Below, piece after piece: positions 6,721 through 15,493 of a DNA stretch of 28,414 bases (position 1 is the first letter of the stretch; each line of letters starts with the position of its first letter). Both the position numbers and the translations under genes were made by a program. This stretch comes from Clostridia bacterium (lineage in GTDB: Bacteria; Bacillota; Clostridia; Saccharofermentanales; UBA5734), in NCBI GenBank assembly GCA_017997315.1, contig JAGOFF010000005.1, positions 1-28,414 of the forward strand. The letters are read 5' to 3'. The notes beneath the pieces were generated by a model. The model was not told where the DNA came from, ran no database searches, and saw only the letters and a program-made list of their open reading frames with translations.

Positions 6721-8151
6721 ATGCAGACACCGCTTCGACTCGGATTCGCTCCTACCCGCCGTTTTGTGTTCAGCAAAGAGGACGCCCACCGGTTCAAGGA
6801 CGCGGTACGGGAACGGATCGCATCCTCCGACGAGGTGACGGTCACCGATCTGGAAGGCATCAACGAGGAAGGCCTGCTGTACAACAGCGACGCCGACGCG
6901 GACCGGATCATCCGGCGGTTCCGCGAGGCGGACGTCGACGCGGTGTTCTTCCCCCACTGCAATTTCGGGACCGAAGACACCGTGGCGCGGGTCGCCAAGG
7001 CGGTCGGCAAGCCGGTCCTCCTGTGGGGGCCGCGGGACGAGGCCCCGCTCGCGGACGGCTTCCGGCTGCGGGACACCCAGTGCGGCCTTTTCGCGACCGG
7101 CAAGGTGCTGCGCCGGTTCAACGTGCCGTTCACCTATGTGGTCAACAGCGCGGCCGACAGTCCGGAATTCGACCGCGGATATGAGAATTTCATCCAGGCC
7201 GCACGGGTCGTCCGGGCGTTCCGCCGGCTGCGGATCCTGCAGGTCGCGACACGCCCCGCGGGATTCTGGACGATGATCTGCAACGAGGGCGAACTGCTCG
7301 AGCGGTTCGGGATCGAGACGCATCCGGTCACGCTGGTCGACATCCAGAACCTGACGCTGTCGATCGAGCGGGACGGCGGCGCCGAGCTCGACGCCGCCGC
7401 GGAGAGGATCCTGGACGCGCTGGACTGCAGCGAGGTCGGCGTGCCGGACGTCCGGCGCATCGCTTCGCTCCAGCTTGCGCTGGCCCGCACCGCGGAGGAG
7501 AACGGCTGTTCGGCCATCGCCATCCAGTGCTGGGATTCGCTCCAGACCGGCCTCGGGATCATGCCCTGCCTCGCCAATGCGCTGCTGACGGACGACGGGA
7601 TCCCCACGGTCTGCGAGACCGACGTGCACGGCGCGATCACCGCGGTCATGGCCCAGGCCGCCGCCGGAGGCCGTACCGCGCCTTTCTTCGCGGATCTGAC
7701 GATCCGGCATCCCGACAACGAGAACGGCGAACTGCTGTTCCACTGCGGCAACTTCCCCCTCTCGCTGGTCGCGGAGGGATGTCGGCCGCGGCTGCGCAAG
7801 CACTTCCTGTTCGATTCGCACGCCCCGGGCACGCAGGAAAGTGAAATCCGCGGCGGGGACCTCTCGATCGTGCGGTTCGACGGGGACCACGGGGAATACC
7901 GGCTGCTCCTGGGCCGCGCGCGCGGAATCCGGGGACCCTACTCCCGCGGCAGCTACATCTGGGTCGAGGTGAACGACTGGCCGCTGTGGGAGGAACGCCT
8001 GGTGACCGGTCCGTATGTGCACCACTGCGTCGGCATCCACGCGGACGTGATTCCGGCGCTGTACGAAGCCTGCCGGTACATCCCGGGGCTGGTCCCGGAC
8101 GCGGTGGATCCGGACGAGAAGGAGATCCAGGCATGGCTCCGGGGGCGCTGA
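6721..8151 (+). CDS. L-fucose/L-arabinose isomerase-family sugar isomerase
   Basis: Cytoplasmic enzyme of 476 residues expected to interconvert an aldose and a ketose with a Mn ion. The protein aligns with the FucI/AraA superfamily: an N-terminal Rossmann-like part (VDAVFFPHCNFGTE), then a central region with AIQCWDSLQ and the C-terminal barrel. Likely metal ligands are E299 (CETDVHG), D325 (FFADLT) and H434 or H435 (YVHHCVG). The E-to-D spacing resembles known FucI and AraA enzymes. A TTG at 6649 in frame is rejected as start because it is the -35 box; the ATG at 6721 has GGGAGG at 6708-6713. It is first in an operon with a split transketolase and an FGGY kinase, so the product is probably a ketopentose. 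Exact sugar unknown; a branched pentose such as D-apiose is a candidate. Confidence 0.85.
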   Translation: MQTPLRLGFAPTRRFVFSKEDAHRFKDAVRERIASSDEVTVTDLEGINEEGLLYNSDADADRIIRRFREADVDAVFFPHCNFGTEDTVARVAKAVGKPVLLWGPRDEAPLADGFRLRDTQCGLFATGKVLRRFNVPFTYVVNSAADSPEFDRGYENFIQAARVVRAFRRLRILQVATRPAGFWTMICNEGELLERFGIETHPVTLVDIQNLTLSIERDGGAELDAAAERILDALDCSEVGVPDVRRIASLQLALARTAEENGCSAIAIQCWDSLQTGLGIMPCLANALLTDDGIPTVCETDVHGAITAVMAQAAAGGRTAPFFADLTIRHPDNENGELLFHCGNFPLSLVAEGCRPRLRKHFLFDSHAPGTQESEIRGGDLSIVRFDGDHGEYRLLLGRARGIRGPYSRGSYIWVEVNDWPLWEERLVTGPYVHHCVGIHADVIPALYEACRYIPGLVPDAVDPDEKEIQAWLRGR

Positions 8152-9029
8152 CCGCGCCGGGACAGATCCGGACCGACCGGGACGGGCCGCCCGCGGATCC
8201 CGCACGGCTGGCGCGCAAGGCGGACCGGATCCGCATGGACCTCCTGGACATGATCCAGACCGCGCGCACCGGGCACACCGGTTCGTCGCTGTCCTGCGCG
8301 GACATCCTGACGGTGCTTTTCTACGACATCCTGCGGCTGGACGCCGCGGATCCGCATTGGCCCCGCCGCGACCGTTTCATCCTGAGCAAAGGACACGCGG
8401 TCGAAGGGTACTACTGCATCCTCGCCGATCTCGGATTCTTCCCCCGGGAGGAGCTCGCCACCTTCTCCCGATTCGGCTCGCGGCTGATCGGGCACCCCAG
8501 CAACAAGGTGCCCGGTGTGGAGATGAACACCGGAGCGCTCGGACACGGGTTGTCGGTATCGGTCGGCATGGCGCTGGCCGCCCGGCTGCGGGGGGAGGAC
8601 TGGCGCGTCTTCACCCTGATGGGCGACGGGGAGCAGGCCGAGGGCTCCGTCTGGGAGGCGGGCATGGCGGCGGCGAAATACGGTCTGGACAACCTCGTCG
8701 CGGTGATCGACCGGAACCGGCTGCAGATCACGGGCAAGACTGAAGAGGTCATGCCGCTCGAGCCGCTGGCCGACAAGTGGCGGGGATTCGGGTGGGCGGT
8801 CGTCGAGACCGACGGGCACGACCACGCCGCGCTGTCCCGCACGTTCCGTTCGGCGCCCGCGGTCCCGGGCCGGCCGACGCTGGTGATCGCACACACGACC
8901 AAGGGCAAGGGGGTCTCGTTCATGGAAAACGTCGCGCATTGGCACCACGGCGTGCCGTCCCCCGCGGAACAGCGCACCGCGATGGACGAACTCGCGGCCC
9001 GGATCGGGGAGGATGAAGACGATGGCTGA
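8133..9029 (+). CDS. Transketolase, N-terminal (thiamine diphosphate-binding) subunit
   Basis: A 298-residue half-transketolase that holds the diphosphate and Mg of thiamine diphosphate. Seen: GHTGSSLSCADIL near residue 48, SKGHAVEGYY, the MNTGALGHGLS stretch and the cofactor motif GDGEQAEGSVWEA (G164-D165-G166-E167) with IDRNRLQ following. It works only with the C-terminal subunit encoded next. The ATG at 8133 is chosen because AAGGAG sits at 8119-8124, inside the end of the isomerase; the genes overlap by 19 nt, which implies translational coupling. An in-frame extension upstream lies wholly within the isomerase gene and is rejected. Split transketolases in sugar operons often act on special ketose phosphates, such as apulose 4-phosphate (AptA/AptB), rather than in the general pentose phosphate cycle. 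Confidence 0.92.
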   Translation: MAPGALTAPGQIRTDRDGPPADPARLARKADRIRMDLLDMIQTARTGHTGSSLSCADILTVLFYDILRLDAADPHWPRRDRFILSKGHAVEGYYCILADLGFFPREELATFSRFGSRLIGHPSNKVPGVEMNTGALGHGLSVSVGMALAARLRGEDWRVFTLMGDGEQAEGSVWEAGMAAAKYGLDNLVAVIDRNRLQITGKTEEVMPLEPLADKWRGFGWAVVETDGHDHAALSRTFRSAPAVPGRPTLVIAHTTKGKGVSFMENVAHWHHGVPSPAEQRTAMDELAARIGEDEDDG

Positions 9030-9993
9030 CATCAGCTGCCGCCAGGCCTTGTGCTCCGCGCTCGTCGAACTCGCGGCCGAGGATCCCTCGATCGTGGTGC
9101 TGACGAGTGATTCGCGCGGCTCCGCATCGCTCGAGGATTTCGCGCGCCGGTTCCCGGACCGCTTCATCGAGGTCGGGATCGCGGAGCAGAACCTCGTGGG
9201 GATCGCCGCCGGTCTCGCGGCCTCCGGCTTCCGTCCGTACGTCGCCTCCCCCGCCAGCTTTCTGAGCATGCGTTCGATCGAACAGATCAAGGTCGACGCC
9301 GCGTACTCCGGCGTCCCGGTCCGTCTGGTCGGGATCAGCGGCGGGGTGAGCTACGGCGCCCTGGGAATGTCCCATCATTCCCTTCAGGACATCGCGGTGA
9401 TGCGCGCCATCCCCGGGATCGCGGTCTGCCTGCCCGCCGACCGGCACGAGACGCGCCGTCTGGCGCTCGCGCTCCAGGACGAGCCCGGCCCGGCCTATAT
9501 CCGCATCGGGCGCAATCCGGTTCCGGATGTGCACGAATCGGACGATTTCCCGTTTGCGTTCGGGCGTGCGGTCCGGCTGCGCGGGGGACGCTCCCTTGCG
9601 ATCCTGGCGACCGGCGAGAAAGTCCGGACCGCGCTGGCCGCCGCCGCACTGCTGGAGGCCGACGGGATCGACGCACAGGTAATCGGATTCCATACCGTCA
9701 AACCGCTTGACGCCGAAGCCGTCCTCCGCGCGGCGGACGAGACCGGCGCGCTCCTCACCCTGGAAGAGCACAGCGTGCACGGAGGGTTCGGATCGGCGGT
9801 CGCGGAGGTCGTCGTGCAGAACCGACCTGTGCGCATGCGCATCCTGGGCATACCGGACGAACCTGCGATCGCGGGCAGTTCCGCGGAGGTATCCGCTCAC
9901 TACGGACTGGACGCGGCGGGTGTCCGGCGGAGCGCGCTCGGACTGCTGGCCGGCGCGGCCGCGGATACCGCGCCGCAGGAGGGACGAAAATGA
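9022..9993 (+). CDS. Transketolase, C-terminal (pyrimidine-binding) subunit
   Basis: Second half of the two-subunit transketolase, 323 residues. It contributes the glutamate that activates the thiamine ring: E55 in VGIAEQNLVGIAAG. The following blocks (ISGGVSYGALGMSHHSLQDIAVM, TLEEHSVHGGFGSAVAEV near 245-260) are the Transket_pyr and Transketolase_C domains in order. Two ATGs are possible; the one at 9013 touches the Shine-Dalgarno GGGGAGG (9006-9012), so the ATG at 9022, nine bases away, is preferred. It overlaps the N-terminal subunit by 8 nt and the LacI gene by 4 nt, so the three are translated together. The partner pairing is certain from order; the donor and acceptor sugars are not. Confidence 0.92.
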   Translation: MADISCRQALCSALVELAAEDPSIVVLTSDSRGSASLEDFARRFPDRFIEVGIAEQNLVGIAAGLAASGFRPYVASPASFLSMRSIEQIKVDAAYSGVPVRLVGISGGVSYGALGMSHHSLQDIAVMRAIPGIAVCLPADRHETRRLALALQDEPGPAYIRIGRNPVPDVHESDDFPFAFGRAVRLRGGRSLAILATGEKVRTALAAAALLEADGIDAQVIGFHTVKPLDAEAVLRAADETGALLTLEEHSVHGGFGSAVAEVVVQNRPVRMRILGIPDEPAIAGSSAEVSAHYGLDAAGVRRSALGLLAGAAADTAPQEGRK

Positions 9994-11012
9994 AACCGAC
10001 GCTCAAGCAGGTCGCCGCCACCGCGCAGGTCTCGCTCGCGACCGCATCCAACGCGCTCAACCGGCGCAAGGGGGTCGGCGACGAGGTCCGCGAACGGGTG
10101 CTCCGCGCCGCGCAGGAACTGGGATACACGCGCGTATCGCCTCCGGCGCGCGCGGCGCTCCGGCTGATCGTGTGCAAGCGGCACGGCATGGTGGTCGCGG
10201 ACACCCCGTTCTTTGCCGAACTCATCGAGGGGCTGGAGCGGGAGAGCCGCGCACGGGGGTACGACCTGGCGGTTTCCCACTTCGCACCGTCCGGGCCGGA
10301 CCGGCAGGAGTTGGCGCGGCTGCTGGCCGAGGACCACGCCGAAGGATTCATCGTGCTGGCCACCGAAATGCTGCCGGAGGACCTCGAGTGCCTGTCGGGC
10401 GCGCAGCGTCCGGTCATCCTGCTGGACAGCCGGTTCCGGGACTGTCCGTACGACTCCATCCTCATCAACAACACCGACGCGGCGTACAAGGCGACCCGCC
10501 ACCTGCTGGGACTGGGGCACACCCGGATCGGATACCTGCACAGCTCGGTCTACATCAACAACTTCCGCGACCGGGAAGCCGGCTACACCGAAGCGCTCCG
10601 CCAGGCCGGCATCGAGCCGGAGGGGCGGTACCGGCTGGATCTCGAGCCCACGCCCGAAGGGTCCTGGCGCGACATGCGGGACGCGCTCGCCCGGATGGGC
10701 CCTCTGAAGGGCGACGCCCTGCCCACCGCGTTCTTCGCGGACAACGACATCCTGGCGTACGGCGCGATGAAGGCGATGCAGGAACAGGGTGTCCATCTGC
10801 CCGAGGACGTGTCGGTCGTGGGTCTGGACGACATGCCGTTCTGTGAAATGACCCGGCCGCGTCTGTCGACCGTACGGGTTTTCAAACATGAACTCGGGGG
10901 ACTGGCGGTCCGCCGGCTCGCGGAAAAGATCGCCGGAGACACAACGGTACTGACCATCGAAGCCGGGACGGAACTCGTCCGGCGTGAGAGCGACCAACCG
11001 CCCCGATCCTGA
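9990..11012 (+). CDS. LacI-family transcriptional regulator
   Basis: A 340-residue repressor-type regulator. Residues 3-24 form the LacI helix-turn-helix (TLKQVAATAQVSLATASNALN) with the hinge region ending near residue 55 (LGYTRVSPPARAA). The rest is a periplasmic-binding-protein-like sensor: FFAELIEGLERESRARGY, GFIVLATE, VILLDSRF, FFADNDILAYGAMKAM and VSVVGLDDMPFCEMTRPRLSTV. The start ATG shares ATGA with the stop of the transketolase subunit, and GGAGGG lies at 9978-9983. Encoded inside the sugar operon, it most likely senses the pathway sugar or an intermediate and binds the palindrome at 6683-6704. Whether it also controls the GH78 or uxuA units is unknown. Confidence 0.92.
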   Translation: MKPTLKQVAATAQVSLATASNALNRRKGVGDEVRERVLRAAQELGYTRVSPPARAALRLIVCKRHGMVVADTPFFAELIEGLERESRARGYDLAVSHFAPSGPDRQELARLLAEDHAEGFIVLATEMLPEDLECLSGAQRPVILLDSRFRDCPYDSILINNTDAAYKATRHLLGLGHTRIGYLHSSVYINNFRDREAGYTEALRQAGIEPEGRYRLDLEPTPEGSWRDMRDALARMGPLKGDALPTAFFADNDILAYGAMKAMQEQGVHLPEDVSVVGLDDMPFCEMTRPRLSTVRVFKHELGGLAVRRLAEKIAGDTTVLTIEAGTELVRRESDQPPRS

Positions 11013-11045
11013 AGGATCCGGCGCACGGCACAAGGAGGAAAACGC

Positions 11046-12509
11046 ATGTCGGACACGTGGAAGAGCATCGAACGCTGGGCCGTGGAGGATCTCGTGTTTC
11101 AGGGACCCCGCAGCGGAAACCCATTCACCGAAGTGGAAATCGCCGCAGACTTCACGCACGGGAACCGGACCCTGCATGTCCCCGGTTTCTATGACGGCGA
11201 AGGCCGGTATGTCGTCCGGTTCTCGCCGGACACGACCGGGGAGTGGAACTGGACCACCGTATCCAACCGTCCGGAACTGGACGGGCGCACCGGATCCTTC
11301 ACCTGCACGCCCGCGGCCGCGGGGAACCACGGTCCGGTGCGGATCGCCGGCGGGACCCGGTTCGCATATGAGGACGGGACGCCGTACCATCCGTTCGGCA
11401 CGACCTGCTACGCCTGGACCCACCAGGGGGACGCGCTCGAGGAGCGGACGCTCCGGACACTCGCCTCGTCTCCGTTCAACAAGATCCGGATGTGCGTCTT
11501 CCCCAAGCACTATACCTTCAACACAGGCGAACCCCCGATGCATCCGTTCGAGGGAAGCCTGGAGGCCGGTTGGGATTTCACCCGCTTCCGCCCCGACTTT
11601 TTCCAGCATCTGGAAGGCCGGATCGGCGAACTGTCCGCGCTCGGGATCGAGGCGGACCTGATCCTGTTCCACCCGTACGACCGGTGGGGGTACGCGGACA
11701 TGGGCGCGGAGGCGGACGACCGGTACCTGCGGTACATCGTCGCGCGGCTGGCGGCGTACCGGAACGTGTGGTGGTCGTTCGCGAACGAGTATGACCTCCT
11801 GCGCTCCAAGACGACTGCAGACTGGGAGCGCATGGCCGCGCTCGTGTCGGAGCGCGACCCCTGGCAGCGGCTCCGCTCGATCCACAACTGCTTCGGGATG
11901 TACGACCATACCCGCCCCTGGATCACCCACTGCAGCATCCAGCGGACCGACTGGTACAAGACCGCGGAACATGTCGACGAGTGGATCGCGCGTTTCCGCA
12001 AGCCGGTCGTCGTCGACGAGTGCGCGTACGAAGGCGACATCCCCAACAACTGGGGCAACATCTCCGCCGAGGAGATGGTCCGCCGGTTCTGGGAGGGCAC
12101 GCTCCGCGGCGGGTACGTCGGACACGGCGAGACCTACTGGAATCCGGAGGAGGTCCTCTGGTGGTCCAAGGGCGGGGACCTGCACGGCGGGAGTCCGGCG
12201 CGCATCGCGTTCCTGCGCGGGATCGCCGAAGCGGATTTCACCGAGGGCATGGTCTACTCGTCCGACGGTTCGGCGAGCGACCGGAACCCTCCGTACTTCG
12301 GTCGTCGCGGCGTCTACTATCTCCACTACTTCGGATTCAACCAGCCCTCCTGGAAAGTCTTCGCGATGCCGGCGGGAGAACGGTACCGGGTCGACGTGAT
12401 CGACACCTGGGCCATGACGGTCACCCCGGCGGAAGGCGAATTCGAGGGAACGTTCCGCGTGGCCCTGCCCGGACGGCCGTACATGGCGATCCGGCTGCGC
12501 CGGATCTGA
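11046..12509 (+). CDS. DUF5060/DUF4038/DUF5605-type glycoside hydrolase
   Basis: A 487-residue predicted glycosidase without a signal peptide, hence probably cytoplasmic. Residues 1-90 form the beta-rich DUF5060 domain (VEDLVFQGP, NPFTEVEIAADF, GFYDGEGRYVVRFSPD). The TIM-barrel part (about 105-400) has the DUF4038-like start (PYHPFGTTCYAWTHQ) and two clan-A-type glutamates: E248 (WWSFANEYDLL, probable acid/base) and E325 (VVVDECAYEG, probable nucleophile). The C-terminal about 85 residues match DUF5605. DUF4038 proteins include GH140 apiosidases, which fits the kinase and transketolase in this operon, but DUF5060-bearing relatives are mostly uncharacterised. AAGGAGG at 11032-11038 supports the start. 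Other targets such as another rare-sugar glycoside remain possible. Confidence 0.82.
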   Translation: MSDTWKSIERWAVEDLVFQGPRSGNPFTEVEIAADFTHGNRTLHVPGFYDGEGRYVVRFSPDTTGEWNWTTVSNRPELDGRTGSFTCTPAAAGNHGPVRIAGGTRFAYEDGTPYHPFGTTCYAWTHQGDALEERTLRTLASSPFNKIRMCVFPKHYTFNTGEPPMHPFEGSLEAGWDFTRFRPDFFQHLEGRIGELSALGIEADLILFHPYDRWGYADMGAEADDRYLRYIVARLAAYRNVWWSFANEYDLLRSKTTADWERMAALVSERDPWQRLRSIHNCFGMYDHTRPWITHCSIQRTDWYKTAEHVDEWIARFRKPVVVDECAYEGDIPNNWGNISAEEMVRRFWEGTLRGGYVGHGETYWNPEEVLWWSKGGDLHGGSPARIAFLRGIAEADFTEGMVYSSDGSASDRNPPYFGRRGVYYLHYFGFNQPSWKVFAMPAGERYRVDVIDTWAMTVTPAEGEFEGTFRVALPGRPYMAIRLRRI

Positions 12510-12525
12510 CGTTGGGAGGCGCGAC

Positions 12526-14076
12526 ATGCCGGCAGCAACGGACGGACCGCTCATCCTGACGGTCGACCAGAGCACCTCGGCCACCAAAGCGTTCGTGTTC
12601 GACGCCCGCGCCCGCATCCTCGCGCGCGCGGACGTGCCGCACGGGCAGTCCTACCCCGCCCCGGGCTGGGTCGAACAGGACCCGGAGGAGATCTGGGCGA
12701 ATACGCAGACCGCGATCGGGCGCGCACTTGCGGCCGCGGGAATCGGGCCCGGCGACAGGCGGGACCGGCTGCGGGCGCTGACGATCACGAACCAGCGCGA
12801 AACCGTGCTGGCGTGGGACGCGGATACCGGCCGGCCGGTCCATCCGGCGGTCACCTGGCAGTGCGGGCGCGCGGCCGGGATCTGCCGGGCGATCGAAAAC
12901 GCCGGACACGCCGGGCTGGTGCGGGAACGCACCGGACTCACGCTGTCCCCGTATTTTTCCGCGGCCAAGGCGGCCTGGATCCTGGAGAACGTCGCGTCGG
13001 CGAGGGATCTCGTGCGCGAAGGGCGGCTCCGGATCGGCACGATGGACACCTGGCTGCTGTGGCGGCTGACCGGCGGGCGGGTCCATGCGACCGACTGCTC
13101 CAACGCCAGCCGGACCCAGCTGATGAACTTCGAAACCCTGCGCTGGGATCCGGACCTGCTCCGCGTTTTCGGCATCCCGGCCTCCGCGCTGCCGGACATC
13201 CGGCTCTCGGACGGGATCTTCGGCACGGTCGCGGCGACCGGGGAGCCGTTGCCGGACCGGCTCGCGGGATTGCCCATAACGGGGGTGCTGGGAGATTCGC
13301 ACGCCGCGCTTTTCGGGCAGGACTGCCGGATCCCGGGGATGGCCAAGGCGACCTACGGCACCGGTTCCTCCGTGATGATGAATACCGGGAACCGACCGGT
13401 CCGCTCCCGGGGCGGGCTGGTGACCAGCGTGGGCTGGGGCCGCGCGGGCGCCGTGGAGTACGTGCTGGAGGGCAACCTCAACAGCACCGGCGCAACGATC
13501 CAGTGGATCGCGGAGGATCTCGGACTCCTCGGCCACCCGCGCGAGAGCGGGGCGGTCGCGGCTTCCGTGGAGGACACCGGGGGGGTCTATCTCGTCCCGG
13601 CGTTCACCGGTCTCGGCGCACCTTACTGGGATCCGGATGCGCGCGCCTCAATCACCGGGATGTCCCGGTCCACCCGCCGGGCACACCTCGTCCGGGCGGC
13701 CGAGGAATCCATCGCCTACCAGATCCGGGACATCGTCGACCGGATGTCGGCCGACTCCGGCATGCCGCTGCGCGAACTCCGGGCGGACGGAGGGCCGACG
13801 CGCGATGCGTTCCTCATGCAGTTCCAGGCGGACCTGCTCGGAATCCCGGTGGCCCTCGCGGGCATCGAGGAACTCTCGGCGTTCGGCTCCTGCCTCATGG
13901 GCGGACTCGCGGCCGGGGTGTGGTCCGGGCCGGATGAAGCCGCCGCCTGCCGGACCGCGGGCCCGGAATACTCTCCCTCGATGGACCCGGACCGGCGGGA
14001 AGCACTGTACGCAGGCTGGCGCGCCGCGGTGCGCCGCACCCTGACCCCCGGGCATACGGCTCCGCAGGACCTGTAG
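12526..14076 (+). CDS. FGGY-family carbohydrate kinase, glycerol-kinase-like
   Basis: A 516-residue sugar kinase closest in pattern to GlpK: DQSTSATKAFVFD at the start, NQRETVLAWD, WQCGRA, TGLTLSPYFSAAK, GDSHAALFGQ with catalytic base D257, YGTGSS phosphate loop, and ADGGPTRDAFLMQFQADLLG. Glycerol contacts from GlpK are partly kept (RE pair, W, Y), but the Gln after the catalytic Asp is S258 and the Phe after the YGTG motif is Ser, so glycerol is unlikely. In context it should phosphorylate the ketose made by the isomerase, giving the transketolase substrate. D-apulose kinase is one known FGGY activity that fits. GGGAGG sits 9-10 nt before the ATG, 16 nt after the glycosidase stop. Confidence 0.88.
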   Translation: MPAATDGPLILTVDQSTSATKAFVFDARARILARADVPHGQSYPAPGWVEQDPEEIWANTQTAIGRALAAAGIGPGDRRDRLRALTITNQRETVLAWDADTGRPVHPAVTWQCGRAAGICRAIENAGHAGLVRERTGLTLSPYFSAAKAAWILENVASARDLVREGRLRIGTMDTWLLWRLTGGRVHATDCSNASRTQLMNFETLRWDPDLLRVFGIPASALPDIRLSDGIFGTVAATGEPLPDRLAGLPITGVLGDSHAALFGQDCRIPGMAKATYGTGSSVMMNTGNRPVRSRGGLVTSVGWGRAGAVEYVLEGNLNSTGATIQWIAEDLGLLGHPRESGAVAASVEDTGGVYLVPAFTGLGAPYWDPDARASITGMSRSTRRAHLVRAAEESIAYQIRDIVDRMSADSGMPLRELRADGGPTRDAFLMQFQADLLGIPVALAGIEELSAFGSCLMGGLAAGVWSGPDEAAACRTAGPEYSPSMDPDRREALYAGWRAAVRRTLTPGHTAPQDL

Positions 14077-14123
14077 CCGGTCCGGACAGGCAATCCCGAC
14101 AGCAAAGACAGGAGAAGACCCCT

Positions 14124-15401
14124 ATGAACGACACGATCCGACAGCAGTACATCGACCGGCTCCGCTCATTTTTCCGCGAGCGCACCCCCGCCGTCCTCAA
14201 GTCCCCCGTCGCCACCCTCCGGCATCCGTTCATCGATCCGGGCTCGGTCTACGACGGCAACCTGTGGGACTGGGACTCCTACTGGTCGGCCTACGCACTC
14301 CTGAACGCGACCGATGACCCCGCGATGCGGGAACGGGTGCTCGAGCATGCGCGCGGCAATGTCCGGAATTTCATGGACCTGCAGCTCGAGGACGGATACA
14401 TCCCGATGATGGTCGAGAGCAAGAAGTTTGCGGACCCCTACCTCCTCGCCAAGCACCGGGAGGGGGTCGTCCTGAACATGCACAAGCCGTTCCTGTGCCA
14501 GCAGGCCGTGCTGGTGAGCGAAGCGCAGGGCGGCTGGGAATGGCTGCGGGAGTATGCCGGCAACCTGGAGCGGTACTTCGGCTGCTACGACCGGCACTAC
14601 TACTTTGAAAACTGCGGGATGTACGTCTGGGCGGACGACATCATGATCGGGATGGACAACGACCCCGCGACGTTCGGACGTCCCCCGTTCTCGACCGCCA
14701 ACCTGTTCCTCAACGGATTCATGGTGCAGGAACTCCTCGCCATGGCCCTCATCCAGGAAAAGCTGGGGCTGCCGGACCGCGCGGCGCACTACCGCGCCAA
14801 GGCGTCCGCGCTCGCGGACGCGGTGCAGGCGGAGTGCTGGGATCCGCGCGACCGGTTTTTCTACTCCGCGGACGTGGACGTCAAGACCCGCCGGTTCGAC
14901 TGGTTCCACGTCGGGCTCGGGGTGTTCTGGAAGACGCTCCCGATCAAGATCCGGGCGTTTTCCGGCTTCCTGCCGCTCTGGGCGGGATTCGCCACGCCGG
15001 AGCAGGCCGGGTCCCTCGTCCGGCACGCCATGGACGAAGACACGTTCAAGTCCCCGTTCGGGATCCGCTCGCTGTCGCGGGATGAAAAGATGTACGACCT
15101 GTCCGCGACGAACAATCCCAGCAACTGGCTGGGCCCGATCTGGGTCATCGCGAGCTACGTGGTGTTCCGCGGGCTGATGCGGTACGGATATGCTGCGGAA
15201 GCCCGGGAGATCTGCGACAAAACCGTCGCGCTGCTGGGCGGCGACCTGGAGCGGACCGGGACGCTGCACGAGTACTACGTCCCGGAAACCGGAGAACCGG
15301 TCATGAACGGCGGATTCATCAACTGGAACATGCTGGTTCTCAACATGGTCGACGAGCTGGACGGCAAACCCGCGATGGGCGGACTCCCGATGCCCGGCTG
15401 A
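14124..15401 (+). CDS. GH63-like (alpha/alpha)6-barrel glycosidase
   Basis: A 425-residue cytoplasmic protein of the MGH1-like/GH63 C-terminal family, related to trehalase and mannosylglycerate hydrolase. Seen: the sugar-binding start YDGNLWDWDSYWSAYAL (about 39-55), the probable acid region YVWADDIMIGMDND (about 170-183), repeated barrel helices, NNPSNWLGPIWV near 333 and the candidate base in LHEYYVPETGEP (about 382). It has no signal peptide, so it would act on imported di- or oligosaccharides. AGGAGA precedes the ATG, 47 nt after the kinase. It is the last gene before a terminator and so part of the sugar operon. Linkage specificity cannot be read from the sequence; alpha-gluco- or alpha-mannosides are known for relatives. 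Confidence 0.8.
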   Translation: MNDTIRQQYIDRLRSFFRERTPAVLKSPVATLRHPFIDPGSVYDGNLWDWDSYWSAYALLNATDDPAMRERVLEHARGNVRNFMDLQLEDGYIPMMVESKKFADPYLLAKHREGVVLNMHKPFLCQQAVLVSEAQGGWEWLREYAGNLERYFGCYDRHYYFENCGMYVWADDIMIGMDNDPATFGRPPFSTANLFLNGFMVQELLAMALIQEKLGLPDRAAHYRAKASALADAVQAECWDPRDRFFYSADVDVKTRRFDWFHVGLGVFWKTLPIKIRAFSGFLPLWAGFATPEQAGSLVRHAMDEDTFKSPFGIRSLSRDEKMYDLSATNNPSNWLGPIWVIASYVVFRGLMRYGYAAEAREICDKTVALLGGDLERTGTLHEYYVPETGEPVMNGGFINWNMLVLNMVDELDGKPAMGGLPMPG

Positions 15402-15435
15402 TCCGGAAATCCAGGGACGCGAAACTGGAAGCGGC

Positions 15436-15480
15436 GAAGGGGAACGGGCACCGCCCGCTCCCCTTCTTCATGCATTCTTC
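15436..15480 (+). terminator. Terminator of the sugar operon
   Basis: GAAGGGGAACGGGC (15436-15449) pairs with GCCCGCTCCCCTTC (15453-15466): 13 of 14 pairs, 3-nt loop. The tail TTCATGCATTCTT is only moderately T-rich, so it may be partly Rho-assisted. Confidence 0.7.
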
Positions 15481-15493
15481 GCACGCGTGCGTG

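Noticed and set aside
7986..8132. Upstream extension of the transketolase N-terminal subunit
   Set aside because: It lies wholly within the isomerase gene, has no homology to transketolase, and the ATG at 8133 has AAGGAG at the right distance.
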